From the NCBI GenBank assembly GCA_021737945.1, contig JAIPCX010000015.1, positions 1-64,000 on the forward strand: a stretch of 64,000 nucleotides of DNA, given 5' to 3'. This document shows, in pieces, positions 1 through 12,700 of this stretch. A program made the translations under genes and the position numbers. The stretch is from Polynucleobacter sp. (lineage in GTDB: Bacteria; Pseudomonadota; Gammaproteobacteria; Burkholderiales; Burkholderiaceae_D). The notes below the pieces were generated by a model. That model was not told where the DNA came from. It saw only the letters and a program-made list of their open reading frames with translations, and did no database searches. Position 1 is the stretch's first letter, and every line of letters begins with the position of its first letter.

Positions 1-3000
1 ACATCAAAATCATCCAGTGATCGATAGGTGAGCCCGTAGTACTGTCTTGTTGAGCAACCACTAGTACGCCATCTCTACCAGTATCTAAGACATTGTCGCC
101 GCCTATACCAGCCTGTACGAACAAGGCTTCAAGATCACCATCTGCCTCGTAGTCAAAATACTCATAGACAAAGTCATTGCTTAACTGCAATTTATCAGCG
201 GAATCGTATCCAGTAAGCATGACTACAGCATCGTTCTCTATTCCGCTTAGGTTATAAATATCTTTACCCGAACCCACCAGCCAATGGTTCTCGCCATCGA
301 ATTCTAGGTCAGTACTAACTGATGTGTCGAATTCCACTGCACTTATCTTTTCTTTAAAGCCTGCAATACTATCTGCCGTTCCCGCCTTGGCATTCATCCC
401 AAGATTAAAGATAGTCGTCGTGCCATCATCTGCATCTTGTAAGGCAAGTTTCTCTACGCGATAGTACGGTGCCTTGTAATCATATTGCTTGTATACATTA
501 AGCTCGCCTTGGCTTTGCTGAATATACGTACCAGTTAAATCATTGTGGGTGTACTGCTTGTAGTCAATCTCTAACGATTTACCATCACTACTTCTTGCTA
601 GTGTGATGTCGCTCCAAATATCCTTCACGCCCTCAATAAAAATACCGTCGTGGTTATTGCTTCCACCCCGCGCACCCATTTCACGAATCGTTATGTTGTC
701 ATGCTCAATTGCCGTGGTGTCAGCTGCACTACGCAAATCACTCACCATACGCACTTCATACAAATCCGATCCTTGACCACCGATCGCTAAATCACCTTTG
801 ATTTCCGATCCCTTGCCTGATAACACAATGATGTCATCTTCACGTCCACCCACAACAGCATCAGCTACGCCCGCCGTATCGATCAACTCACCCATACGCT
901 GGCGCAAAAGTCCAACTCGGGTAACCGATTCAGCAGTAGCAGCCAACACACTTGAGTAAGCACTTCCAGCTAACAATACGCCTGAGAGATCGGGTGTATT
1001 GTTAATAATTGGTTGACCCTGAACGACGAATGCAGAAACAGTGTAGTCAACGGTACGCTGAGTTATAGCGTCGTAATAACTTGTCGTCGGCGTACCGCTC
1101 TCCGTTTTGATATCGACTGCCACACTATATGAGCTGCTATACGCTCCGCTATATGAGCCACTATATGACGCGCTGACAGACGAAATGGTCAGTACCTTAG
1201 TGTTGTTATTGAAGTCTGCAGTTACTACTGATGTGTTATCACTTACGAATAAGAATTCATCTTTTACCAGGTTGTCTCTACCTACAAACTTTGCTGAATC
1301 GCCTGACAATTGAAAATCGACTACTTGTTCTTTAGTAGTGCTGTAGCCACTACCTGAGTTCGTGTAGCCACTGCCTGATGAGGTAGGGTAGCTAAGATCG
1401 TCACCCAGTCGAACGAAAAATAAATCTTTCGCCCCAGAGGCTACGATCGTATCCTTACCCAAGCCGCCTTCTAAAAGATTTACACCTGACAGCTCATTAC
1501 CAGCCACTAGGGTATCGTTACCGGACCCACCAACCAGAACGTCTTTCGCATCGCTACCGATCAATAAGTCATCACCTTCAAAACCAGCCAAGACTGCGCC
1601 ACTCGCGCCAATCTGGCTCGCATCAAGGGCATCATTTTTTGTACTTCCAAGTACACCTTCAATGGATGAAATCTCATCAAAAGCGGAAAGGGATCTTTGT
1701 ACGGTTGCATAGCCGTCTTCACCAGTATTGTCTTTGAGGGCTAGGACGACACCGTTAAATTGCCGCTCTTCAGTTATTACTTGTGTTTCATATGCGCCGC
1801 CCACTGTAAGAACATCGACAGTTGTAGTAGCTTCGACAGTCTGAGTGGTAAATTCGCTTTCTGAACGGTAGTCCACATAATCGACTGTGGCATTGTTATC
1901 GTCATCACCACCGTAAACAATATTTCCGAATTCATTAAATGATCCTGGAGCGAATACCTCAGAATTTGCATCGCTACCTAGCAAGGTGTCATCACCCGCA
2001 CCAGCTGCGATTCCGTTGAACCCTGCCTTGATCGTCACGGATCCCACATCCGCTAACTCAGGCCATTTCGTTGGATCGTTTGGAATTAATAGGCCCGTTC
2101 CATCTTCACCAAATTCAAAGTAAACATCACCTGCGTCATCAGGTAAGGCAAGTGTATTGAGTGGTCCAGTACCAGCCGTTAATAATTCAATCTCTTCAAT
2201 GGAGTCTGTTTGACTAATTACAAAAAGATCCGATGGCTCAATATCCGGCGTAGTGAACATGCCATAGTTAGCAATATCAGCGTATGACACGGGATCAAAA
2301 GTGATTCGAAGGTCGTCGATTAATCCTCTGAAATCATTGTCATTGGCTCCCTGAACATTTGTCGATGGCGAGCCTAAAACAATACTGGAGAAATTAACAT
2401 TTGCAGCTACGTCAGCAGGTACAGTAATTGAGCCTAAAAAATTACCATCAATCCAGGTTGATTTTTGAAAACTTTCAGTACCGTTTATCGGTTTCATTTG
2501 AGAGGTAATAACATGCCAATCGCTGTTAACATAATTGGCTGTCTCGGCTGGCGCTACAGTAATGTTGAAGGGATTAGTAAAGTTATCACCCAAATTACCA
2601 CCGGTGTAAACAAATTCGCCGCCAGAAGTTGAGGCTGCCAATACGTTATAGGATTCAAAACCAGCCGCAGTATTAAATTGATATAAAAACTGAAGGGTAT
2701 ACCCGTCACTGCCCACTGGCTGATCATCAATGTCTAATTTAATCCAATCATTATTACCTGTGAATTGAATTGCCTGACTATCGGTAGTCCAACCATCAAC
2801 ATATGTGTGCCCAGCAAATTGACTAGAATCCTCAAAATTAAACTCTACCCAAGTAGGAGTATTTTGACCGGGTACACCATCGATAATATTCACACTGTCA
2901 GAAACACCATTCAGGGATAGGGTAAGCGTTTCATTTGCTTCCATGAAAGAATCGTTTCTGATGTCGATTTCAATTGTGCCCCGGCCATTGCTGTCAATCA

Positions 3001-3640
3001 CTATGCTGCCATTGAGATTGCCATAAATATCGTTAAGTGACACGCCGCTAATGGTGTAAGGAATATTCGTTCCTTCAGCAACATTCGTGGTGTTTAAAGA
3101 GAATGTTACTGAGCCACCTTCTATTACTGTCTCAGCCGTGCTACTTAGTAAGTACGTAGGCGCAGGTAAATTTATTACTTGCAATAGTGCATAAAGCGGT
3201 ACTGTATCAGCCCCAGTACTTATATTATTTAGAACTCCCGGTTGGTCAATAGTATAGTGATTTTGCTGTGTATTACTGTCTGCTACCCACCATGAGTTCG
3301 ATCTGCTTAAACCTAAATCGGGCGCCGTAAGCTCTTGCTTTGTAAGAAGAACGTATTGCGTATTACCTAAAATAATTGATCTTGCATCATCGACACCAAT
3401 AGTTATCTGCGTAGCAGTTGTATCAAGACCATTATTAAAGAGTGCGTCTAGAGAATCGTGCGAAATTCCTTGACCTGCCGTAACAGTATCATTAGCCGGT
3501 GAATTACTTATGTAGGTCTTGCCAGAACTTGCAGTAAATGACCAACTAAAAACCGTATCAAAGAATGATTTTTTCTCAGAATCACTAAGTGCGAATATCT
3601 GGTTTTGTGACAGATTATTGTAATAATTAGCTGTGGGCAT
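1..3640 (-). CDS. Giant secreted calcium-binding (RTX-type) protein, C-terminal part beyond window
   Basis: An open frame runs from ATG at 3640 to the left edge without a stop, so at least 1213 residues are present and the C-terminus is missing. AGGAG lies just upstream of the ATG. The N-terminus has no Sec signal, as expected for type I secretion. In order I see an N-terminal domain with an FNNGLDT motif, a Calx-beta-like domain (about residues 165-250), a LamG/concanavalin-like domain (about 260-450), and RTX-like glycine/aspartate repeats (about 680-735, including VLVGGSGNDTL). A YSGSYSGAYSSSYS tract lies near residue 830. The frame ends in a segment resembling HDHWMI of the upstream gene. 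The N-terminal motif and the whole RTX module are shared with the 3095-aa protein encoded 63 bp upstream, so the two are paralogues, probably co-transcribed. Role is inferred: surface layer or adhesin. Confidence 0.85.
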   Translation of the reverse strand, partial: MPTANYYNNLSQNQIFALSDSEKKSFFDTVFSWSFTASSGKTYISNSPANDTVTAGQGISHDSLDALFNNGLDTTATQITIGVDDARSIILGNTQYVLLTKQELTAPDLGLSRSNSWWVADSNTQQNHYTIDQPGVLNNISTGADTVPLYALLQVINLPAPTYLLSSTAETVIEGGSVTFSLNTTNVAEGTNIPYTISGVSLNDIYGNLNGSIVIDSNGRGTIEIDIRNDSFMEANETLTLSLNGVSDSVNIIDGVPGQNTPTWVEFNFEDSSQFAGHTYVDGWTTDSQAIQFTGNNDWIKLDIDDQPVGSDGYTLQFLYQFNTAAGFESYNVLAASTSGGEFVYTGGNLGDNFTNPFNITVAPAETANYVNSDWHVITSQMKPINGTESFQKSTWIDGNFLGSITVPADVAANVNFSSIVLGSPSTNVQGANDNDFRGLIDDLRITFDPVSYADIANYGMFTTPDIEPSDLFVISQTDSIEEIELLTAGTGPLNTLALPDDAGDVYFEFGEDGTGLLIPNDPTKWPELADVGSVTIKAGFNGIAAGAGDDTLLGSDANSEVFAPGSFNEFGNIVYGGDDDNNATVDYVDYRSESEFTTQTVEATTTVDVLTVGGAYETQVITEERQFNGVVLALKDNTGEDGYATVQRSLSAFDEISSIEGVLGSTKNDALDASQIGASGAVLAGFEGDDLLIGSDAKDVLVGGSGNDTLVAGNELSGVNLLEGGLGKDTIVASGAKDLFFVRLGDDLSYPTSSGSGYTNSGSGYSTTKEQVVDFQLSGDSAKFVGRDNLVKDEFLFVSDNTSVVTADFNNNTKVLTISSVSASYSGSYSGAYSSSYSVAVDIKTESGTPTTSYYDAITQRTVDYTVSAFVVQGQPIINNTPDLSGVLLAGSAYSSVLAATAESVTRVGLLRQRMGELIDTAGVADAVVGGREDDIIVLSGKGSEIKGDLAIGGQGSDLYEVRMVSDLRSAADTTAIEHDNITIREMGARGGSNNHDGIFIEGVKDIWSDITLARSSDGKSLEIDYKQYTHNDLTGTYIQQSQGELNVYKQYDYKAPYYRVEKLALQDADDGTTTIFNLGMNAKAGTADSIAGFKEKISAVEFDTSVSTDLEFDGENHWLVGSGKDIYNLSGIENDAVVMLTGYDSADKLQLSNDFVYEYFDYEADGDLEALFVQAGIGGDNVLDTGRDGVLVVAQQDSTTGSPIDHWMILM

Positions 3641-3703
3641 TTGGTTCTCCTAGAGATTTTATAATTCTAAAAATTTTACTAAATAATTCAAATTATTATT
3701 ATT

Positions 3704-6700
3704 TTAACTAATGATCAGGTGAACCTTGTCGTTAACCATCAGGTGAGCATTTTGGTTGACGTAGACCATGTAGGTATCTGCACCATCGGTCTGCGTTCCA
3801 GCCAAGCTCCATCCTGCACCAGCCGAACCTGTCAGTTGGACCACATCTCCAGAGTCTCCCGTGATGGTCACCGTTGAGGTGCCACTCAGGATATCCGGTG
3901 TGCCTACTGCCAAGACATCAGCCAGAGTTACTTTCAAGGTATCGCCTTGTGCGTTGGACATATCAACCTTCGATGTGCCCGCTGCTTTAGCGATGGCCGC
4001 CAGATCAAACACGCGATCACCTGCTGCATCGGTCTGGAACCACACGTCGCCCATGGTATGTGTCTTGCCATCGGTCGTTGTGTAGCTACCCATCAATCCA
4101 ATCAAGTTACCGTTGTTGTTCTCCGAAGACTTAGTCGCATTCAAGGAGATCGAGTTGATACCCAGATCAGACAAGTTAGTCAACTCGTTAGCACCGGTTA
4201 CACCGTTACCATCGATATCAGTCCAGACCATCAACTCACCGAAGGCTGCATCGTTCGCATCCAAGACACCATCGTTATTGGTATCCAGAGCACGCATCGC
4301 TACATAACCATCCGCTGCTGTCTTACCGTTACCCAAGGACGTTGCCGAACCGAACAACTCACTACCGTTGTTGATTGCACCATCTTTGTTGATGTCACGA
4401 ACCAGCAAGCCATCACCACGTGCAACCCATGCTGTCTGGTCGGCCTTGCCATCATTGTTAATGTCGAAGGTTACGCCATTTTGAGCGGTTGTCGTTTGGA
4501 TGCCGTCACCGTTCAAGTCAAGCACAACTGGCGTAACCATTGCAAATGCAGGTATTGAAGAAGAACCCATTGCATTAATTTGCTGGCTTAAAAGTGAGCC
4601 AATTTGCGAAGTGGTAAGGTAGCCATAGCTTTGCCCAAGTGCAGTAATCGAGGCTGTGGTAAAGCCTCTCATCGCGGAGGAAGCAATACCTACGAAATCT
4701 GCCGTCTCGATAGCCGACAACTGTGCTGTGCTTAGTGCTCCTAATTGCACTGAGCTAAGCATCGCAAAATGACGGCTGCCCATAGCCTGAATATCACGCG
4801 TCTCTATAGCGGCTATTTGTGCCGATGACATCCACGGTATGACACCCATAGTTAACGCATTAAATTGCGTAGTTGTTAGCGCAGCAATATCATCTGTGCC
4901 AAATTGCATGATTGCAGTAGAAGTTATTGGGCTTAAGGGACCGTAGTAATTCATCCCCGAGTTCCACTCATAACCCGATTGAACAATGCCAATTGAAGCA
5001 ACTTGATCCGTACTTAACGCTTGAATCTGACTTGTCGCCAAACCAGCTATCACACTAGACGATAACGCAGCAATATCACGCGTCTCTATTACCGCTATTT
5101 GTGTTGTCGTGAGCCCTTCTATCTGCCCGTTCCAATAACCCCACATCCCATTTTTGTATCCCCATCCAGTTCCAGTAAGCGCAGAGAATTGAATGGTTGT
5201 TAGGGCTACTACCTGTGAGGTAGTCAATGATGAAAGCTGATAAGTAGAAAGACCACTTATGGAACTAGTTTGCAAGGCAACCAAATCGATGGTTTCCATA
5301 ACAGCGAGTTGATTAGTTGTGAGTGCGCTGACCTGTTGGGTTGTTAAAGCCGCTACCTGTCGAGTGCTCAGTGCTACGACATCATCCGTAGTCAATGCAC
5401 TAATTTGTACAGACGTTAGATTTAATTTATCGCGGTACCCTGACTGCTGATAGCCATTTTCATACCAATATTCCCACGAGCTAGTTAAGGGCAGCGCTTG
5501 AACCTGCGCTGTAGTCAAAGCCTGTATCTGAGGTGTGGCTAGCCCAGCAAGTTGGCTAGACGAGAATACAGCGATGTCTCGTGTTTCAATCGCAGCCATT
5601 TGCGCTGTAGTAAATCCACTAATCTGCCCTGCCCAATTACCCCAATATCCAAAATTAGGGTTATAGCTATAAGCCAAACCACTAAACGCAGAGAATTGCA
5701 TAGTTGTCAGAGCCACTACCTGCGCAGTGGTAAATGACGAAATCTGTGCAGTAGAAAGACTACTGATCACGCTACTCTGCAAGAAAACTAAATCCCTGGT
5801 CTCAATTACCGAGATTTGATCTGTACTGAATCCCCTGAACTGCGCACTGGTTAACGATGCTACCTGCCTAGTTGTAAGTGCCTCGATATCCTGAGTTTCT
5901 AGAGCACTCAACTGATTTGATGACAAGGCAAGTAAATTTGTGGTGTATGTGCTGCCCCAATTATCTGTGTAGTAGGTGAATTCGCCATTTAACGGTAACG
6001 CCTGAATTTGTGCTGTGGTCAACGCCCTAATTTGATCTGTACTCAGGCTGGCCAGTTGGGCAGAAGAAAATACAGCAATATCGCGCGTCTCAATCGCTGC
6101 CATTTGCGCAGTCGTGAATGCACCTATCTGTCCCGACACATTATTTAAATATGCATAGCTTGAGCTAGTGGTCGTAAACGCCATGAATTGGCTAGTACTC
6201 AGTGCCACTACCTGCGCGGTGGTCAATGAAGCTATTTGTGAAGTTGACAGATTGCTGATTCCGCTACTCTGCAAGAAAATCAAATCTCGCGTCTCCATAA
6301 CTGCGATTTGATTCGTTGTAAGTGCCTTGACCTGAATGGATGTCAACGATGCTACTTGTCTAGTAGTTAGAGCCTCAATATCCTGAGTTTCGAGAGCGCT
6401 GATCTGGCTACTAGAAAATGCCAAAAGATTTGTTGTGTATAAACCGCCCCACTCATGAATAAAGGTAGACGCTTCGCCATTCAAAGGAAGTGCTTGAATC
6501 TGAGCAGTAGTCAATGCACGAATTTGTTCAGTGCTGAGATTTGCAAGTCCCCCAGATGAAAAAACTGCGATATCAGCCGTCTCTATTGCTAAAATTTGTG
6601 CGGTGGTAAATCCTGCTACTAAATTTTTTGGCCAATAGCCCCAATATCCGTAGATTGGATTGTATGTGTACTCGGTGTTGCTGCCATTAGTAATAGCAAC

Positions 6701-9700
6701 AAATTGACTGGTAGTGAGTGCTATTACCTGCGCAGTAGTCAGTGAAGAAAGCTGAAAGGAAGAAAGGCCGCTAATTGCACTAGTTTGTATGGAAACCAAA
6801 TCGTTGGTCTCCATAACAGCGAGTTGATTAGTAGTAAGAGCACCAACTTGAATTGTAGTTAAAGCCGCAAAATGTCGAGTGGTTAGTGCAACCACGTCTT
6901 GCGTTTCGAGTGCAGCTACTTGAACACTCGTCAAGGCCAGCACATCTTTGGTGACATTCCCACTGTAAGGATAGTTGTACTGCCACTCTACAACCTGTGC
7001 GAGGGGCAATGCTTGAATCTGTGCTGTAGTTAAGGCGCTTACTTGATTAGTACTTAGAGCTGCAATAGCTGCTGTACCAAAATTTGAAAGCACTGCAATA
7101 TCACGCGTTTCTATCGCAGCAATTTGTTCAGTCGTGAAACCTGCCATCTGGCTTGGCCAATTTCCCCAGCCGTAACCAGATTTATTCCGATATCCCGCGT
7201 AACTTATCGCCAAAAATTGGTCAGTAGTAAGTGCAACAACTTGCGCTGTGGTTAGTACTGAAATTTGAGATGCTTTTAAAGCTGATAATTGCAACGAACT
7301 CAGGATAACGACATCCCTTGTTTCCATCGCTGTGACCTGATTGGGTGAAAGTCCAGCAATTTGCATACTGCTCAGGGCGGCAATTTGATTGGTAGATAAT
7401 GCCACCACCCCAGCAGTCCCTAGTGCACCAATTTGCGATATGCCCTGCGTATTCCAACTAATAGAAGAAGGGTTATACGAGCTACCCGATAAAAGCATTA
7501 TTTGATCTGTCGGAAGCGCAATAAGGTTCGAAGATGTTGCGACTCCAGCGAGCGCTCCATTCCAAACGTTCTCTGACAATATTCGTCCGTCTGCAGAAAG
7601 TAGGCTGTCGGTACTAATGCTATCGGACTGATATGCCACTCTAATACTGCCGTCAGTCTGAACTTTCATACCCGCGAGGTTGTCGTAAGACCAACCACCA
7701 AGTAATTTCGTCCAAACTGTTGTGCCATTGGCATTCAGCTTAGTAATAAAAACGTCGTTATTTGAACCAGAGCCAGGGGTGTTCTGGCCATCAAAGGTAG
7801 AACTAGACGTACTACCTGCGATTAATATCGAACCATCAACCAGCGTCTGCATAGATTGAATAGATTCGTAGTTGCTGCCACCTAAACGTTTAGTCCATAC
7901 ACTTGAGCCATCAGCATTCAGTTTAGTAACAAAGACATCGTCTGAACCCAATGAGCTCTGGTCTTCGAAGGTTGAGCTTCGTGTAGTACCTGCGATCAGC
8001 AGCGAACCGTCAGCCTGCGTCTGTAAGGATTGAATGTTCTCCCAATTATTACCACCTAACAGTTTGGTCCACGCCTTAGTGCCATCGGCATTTAGTTTAG
8101 TAACAAAGGTATCGCTGTTTGAACCAGCGTCAGGGGTACTCTGTCCGTCAAAGGTAGAACTCGATGTGTAACCCGTAATCAGCACTGAACCATCAGTCTG
8201 TGACTGTAACGACTGAATGTACTCCGAATTATTACCACCTAACAGCTTCGTCCATGCACTTGTGCCATCGGCATTAAGCTTAGTCACAAAGACATCGTTA
8301 GATCCCAATGAGCTCTGTCCGTCAAAGGTAGAACTCGATGTGGTACCCGCAATCAGCACTGAACCATCAGTCTGTGACTGTAACGACTGAATGTACTCCG
8401 AATTATTACCACCTAACAGTTTGGTCCAAGCCTTAGTGCCATCGGCATTTAGTTTAGTAACAAAGGTGTCGCTGCTGTTAGAACCAGCGCCAGGGGTACT
8501 CTGTCCGTCAAAGGTAGAACTCGATGTGCTGCCCGCAATCAGCACTGAACCATCTGCCTGTGACTTTAACGACTGAATGTTCTCCCAATTATTACCACCT
8601 AACAGATTGGTCCAAGCTCTCGTACCATCGGCATTGAGCTTAGTTACGAAGAGATCACCGTTTGAACCAGAGCCAGGAGTGTTCTGTCCATCAAAGGTAG
8701 AACTGGAAGTACTGCCTGCAATCAATACTGAACCATCCGACTGGGACTGCAACGACTGAATATAATCCCAATTATTACCACCCAAAAGTTTCGTCCAAGC
8801 CTTAGTTCCATCAGCGTTGACCTTAGTTACGAAAATATCGCTGTTTGAACCAGCGCCAGGGGTACTCTGGCCATCAAAGGTTGAGCTAGAAGTACTACCA
8901 GCAATCAATAACGAACCGTCGGCATTAAAACTAAAGCTTGGGCTTGAAACAGACTCGGCAAATGTGAATTTCTTATTCCACTCCGATGAACCAAGCGTGC
9001 TTATCTGTGCTGTCGTTAATGAAGCAACTTGAGTTGTAGTGAACGATGACACTTGCTGCACACTCGCACGCTGCAATTGATCCGTAGTTATTGCAGTGAT
9101 TTGCGAGGCGTTAAATTTCGCAATGTCTTGTGTTTCAAATGCCAAAAATTGAGCAGAAGTTAACTTACTTAATGCGACTGTTGTTAATCCATTGATTTGA
9201 CCCGTGGTCAACGCAACAATTTGAATTGTTGTAAGGCTACTTACATCACGGGTTTCAATCGCTGCCACCTGCGCAGTGCTAAGCGCAGCAATGCCCATTG
9301 TCGAGATGTTCTGAATCTGCAGGCCAGAAGTAGTTAGCGCCGCTATTTGAGCTGTAGCCAAGCCGGCTACTTGGGCAGTAGTCAGCAAAGAGATTTGAGA
9401 AGACGTTAGGGCAGCAATATCTACCGTCTGAATGGCCGCTACCTGAGGTGCAGATAGAGAGGACATTTGAGCTGTATTTAAACCATAAACAAACTGATCG
9501 GTAGTCAAAGCGACTATCTGAGCAGTAGTTAAACCTTTAATTTCCGAATTGTCGATTGCCTGCATCTGGGATGAGCTTAATCTGACAATCTGCGCGGTTC
9601 GTAATGCCTGTTGTTGACCAGACGAAAAAGCAGAAATTTTCGCTGTGGTGAAGCTTGCTAAATCCTGGGTCTCGATTGCTGACACTTGAGCGGTGCTCAA

Positions 9701-12700
9701 CGCAACGATATCTCTAGTGCTAATTGCGCTAGCCTGCGAGGTAGTCAGAGCCGCAATCTGTGATGTACTTAAGGCTGCAATCTGCGCAGTCAGTAAAGCA
9801 GATATTTGTGTACTCGTTAAGGAAGCAACATCGCGAGTTTCCAGGGCTGCAATCTGCTTGGTGTATAAGCGCGTCACTTGAGCCGAACTTAGCCAAGATA
9901 CCTGGCTTGTACTTAGAGCAGCAATCTGGAACGTGTCCAGCATTCTTAATTCAGTCGGCGTCAATGCCGCAATATTATCCGGCGTGAGCAACGTCACGTC
10001 CAATGTTGAATAAGACGGAAGAGGAGGCGCCGCATCTATTAGAGACAGCTGGCTAGTTTCGATTACGGACAGTTGCTGTGAATTACCTGCCGCGACGATC
10101 ATCCAATGATCATGCCGAGACTCACCAAAATCATGAATTCCATTGCCATTCGCATCTATGAATAAATCATCAACGCCATCACCATCTTCATCAATGGCAT
10201 CCATTGCCACCATGATCAATGCATCTTTTCCAACATTCTTAAGAATGGAGTTATCAGGGAAATATATTCCAGCACTTTCAAAGGAGCCTTCGATATCAGA
10301 CACCTTGTAGTCAAAGAATTGATAACGGAAACCATTAGCAAGAACCAGCTGATCATTACCGTCAAAACCTTGCAGAACTACTAGGCCACCTGTGGATTGA
10401 ACTGCTGATAAATCATATTGATCTTTAGCGGAACTTCCATTAACGGTACCGACTAAGACGTGTGAATTAAACTGGCTTTGATCGTCATAAACCGCCGTTA
10501 TCCGCTCATTGAAACCATTACCGCCAGCTGTACTTTTACCGAAATTGAAAACACTCAGTTGGCTAGGTTCATCAGCATAGGTAAAAGCTAGCTTCTCAAT
10601 AAAATAATATGGTGCTTTGTAATCAAACTGCTTCACTACATTAATATCACCCGTGACTTGGGTAGTGAAATTTCCGCCATCAAAGCTAGACTGCTCATAG
10701 TTAATGAGAAGCGATTTTCCATCGACACCCCGAGACAACCGAATATCCGTCCAAAAATCAGCGATACCTTCAATATAAATCGCATCCTTGTTATTGCTTC
10801 CGACTACCCTGCTACCCATATCGCGGATGGTCGTGGTACCTATTTCTAGGGTAGGTGAGTCGCTCGAAATCCTGAACTCATACAGATCCGAACCCGAGCC
10901 GCCCACCACCTGATCTCCGCCACCACCTGACAGAACAAAAATATCCGCACCACGGGAGCCAACTGCTACATCTTTAATGTCTGAGTCTTCAACCTTTACG
11001 CCCAGTCGTTCGCTCTTTAGACCAATACGCGTGACTGAACCCACTCCATTCATTGCATCAGAATACGCACTGCCGTCGAGCAGGTCAGCAGCCAAATCAG
11101 GCGTCGGGGCTATGCCAGCTAAACCAGCTTCAATGATGAAGGGGGTAATAACAAAATCTACTGCAACATTACGAATTTGATCAATGTAAGAATTAGCACC
11201 ATCGCTACCAACACCCGTATTAATATTTGCTTGGTAAGTTTTTCCATCACTGCTAATCGTTAATACTGAGCCAGACATGCTCAACGCAGAATTAGTCAGT
11301 GCTTGATCTGAAACAACGACAAGTTCATCGCCAATCAAGGTGCTATTACTATTGACACCTGCACCCGGCGCTGATAATGCAAAATTAAATATACTGTCGG
11401 TATCAGTTAATGCAGGTAGCCCTCCCGTGGGTACCGGCATTGGTGTCACCAAACCATCATCCATATACAAGGCGCTTAACTGGCCTGAGGATAAAGCGGC
11501 TACTTGTGCCGAACCAAGAGAACTAACTTGTGCTGTCGATAGTGAGGCTAGCTCTGATGTACTTAGCGCTGAAAGTTGCTGAGAGGTAAATGAGCTAATG
11601 TCGCCGCTCTGTAGTGGTGATAGAACGAGCATTGAGGCGGCAGGACTGCTTACAGACACAAAAAATAAGTCTTTACCAGCACTCGTATACATTACATCGT
11701 TGCCAGCACCCCCCTCAATAACATTAACTTCGCCTGCACTAGCGTTGGAACGGGAGCCGTAGAGTCGATCATTGCCGGCGCCACCAACCAAAACATCATT
11801 ACCGTCACCGCCATAAATAACGTCATTACCGTCAAAACCAGCTAAGACTGCCGTGCCTGTTAAATGGGAGACAATAAAATCGTCACGCATACTACCTAGC
11901 ACGCCCTCAACGCCAGAAACTTCGTCTACCTTGTCTCCATTCGCAACACCTACTGAGCTATCGAGATCCCAGTTCCAATCCCAAAAAGTATTACTAGAAC
12001 GGCCAACTATGCTTATGCCATCTTGCTCCAAAACAATGGTTAAGCCAGTATTAATCTGTGATTCGTAAACACCTGAAGGAATCGAAGTACCGGTTGCGTT
12101 TGGATTTTCTAAACGATCAACGTACACCGGGTTTAGATTTACAGAAAAATTCGATTCGCCACGATAGTCTACGTAATCAATTTTTCCTTGACCATCTCCA
12201 CCGATAATGACGTTAGCACCCTCACCAGGGGCAAACACTTCAGAGCGCGAATCACTACCTTGTAGGAAGTCGTTGCCGGCACCAGTGGCGATAGCATTAA
12301 ATGCTTTTCCATCAACGGCTGTAGAAAATGTCAGATAGCCTGAACCAGAAACACTTGAGCCAAACAACGTTCCACTCGTTGCTGCAACAGTATCTTCAAA
12401 ACTAAAATTTATGTCAGAACTGTCTTGAATAACAAGACGATTTATAGTGCTCGTTGGCGTGAGGGGTGAGACAGGGCTGCCCGAGGGATTGAAGATGACA
12501 TCAAAATTAGTAATCGTGTCACTAGTACTTAAGCTCTTTGCACGACCGACTTCAAAGATCGCATTGCCATTGGTAGCATCATCCGTAACCCGTCCGGCGA
12601 TACGATTTATAAAATCTAATTGAGTCAGGCTTAAATGGCTATCCATACCGCTGCTGTCTGCTAAAAGTACAGCCTGACCCCAGCCGCCAGGAATAATCCC

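Noticed and set aside
8391..9032. Plus-strand frames opposite the propeller repeats
   Set aside because: They are mirror images of the repeat gene on the other strand. Their similarity to each other comes only from the repeats.
4560..10000. CRISPR array, suggested by regular repeats
   Set aside because: The repeats are continuous coding sequence with an 8-codon unit, not short identical repeats with unique spacers.
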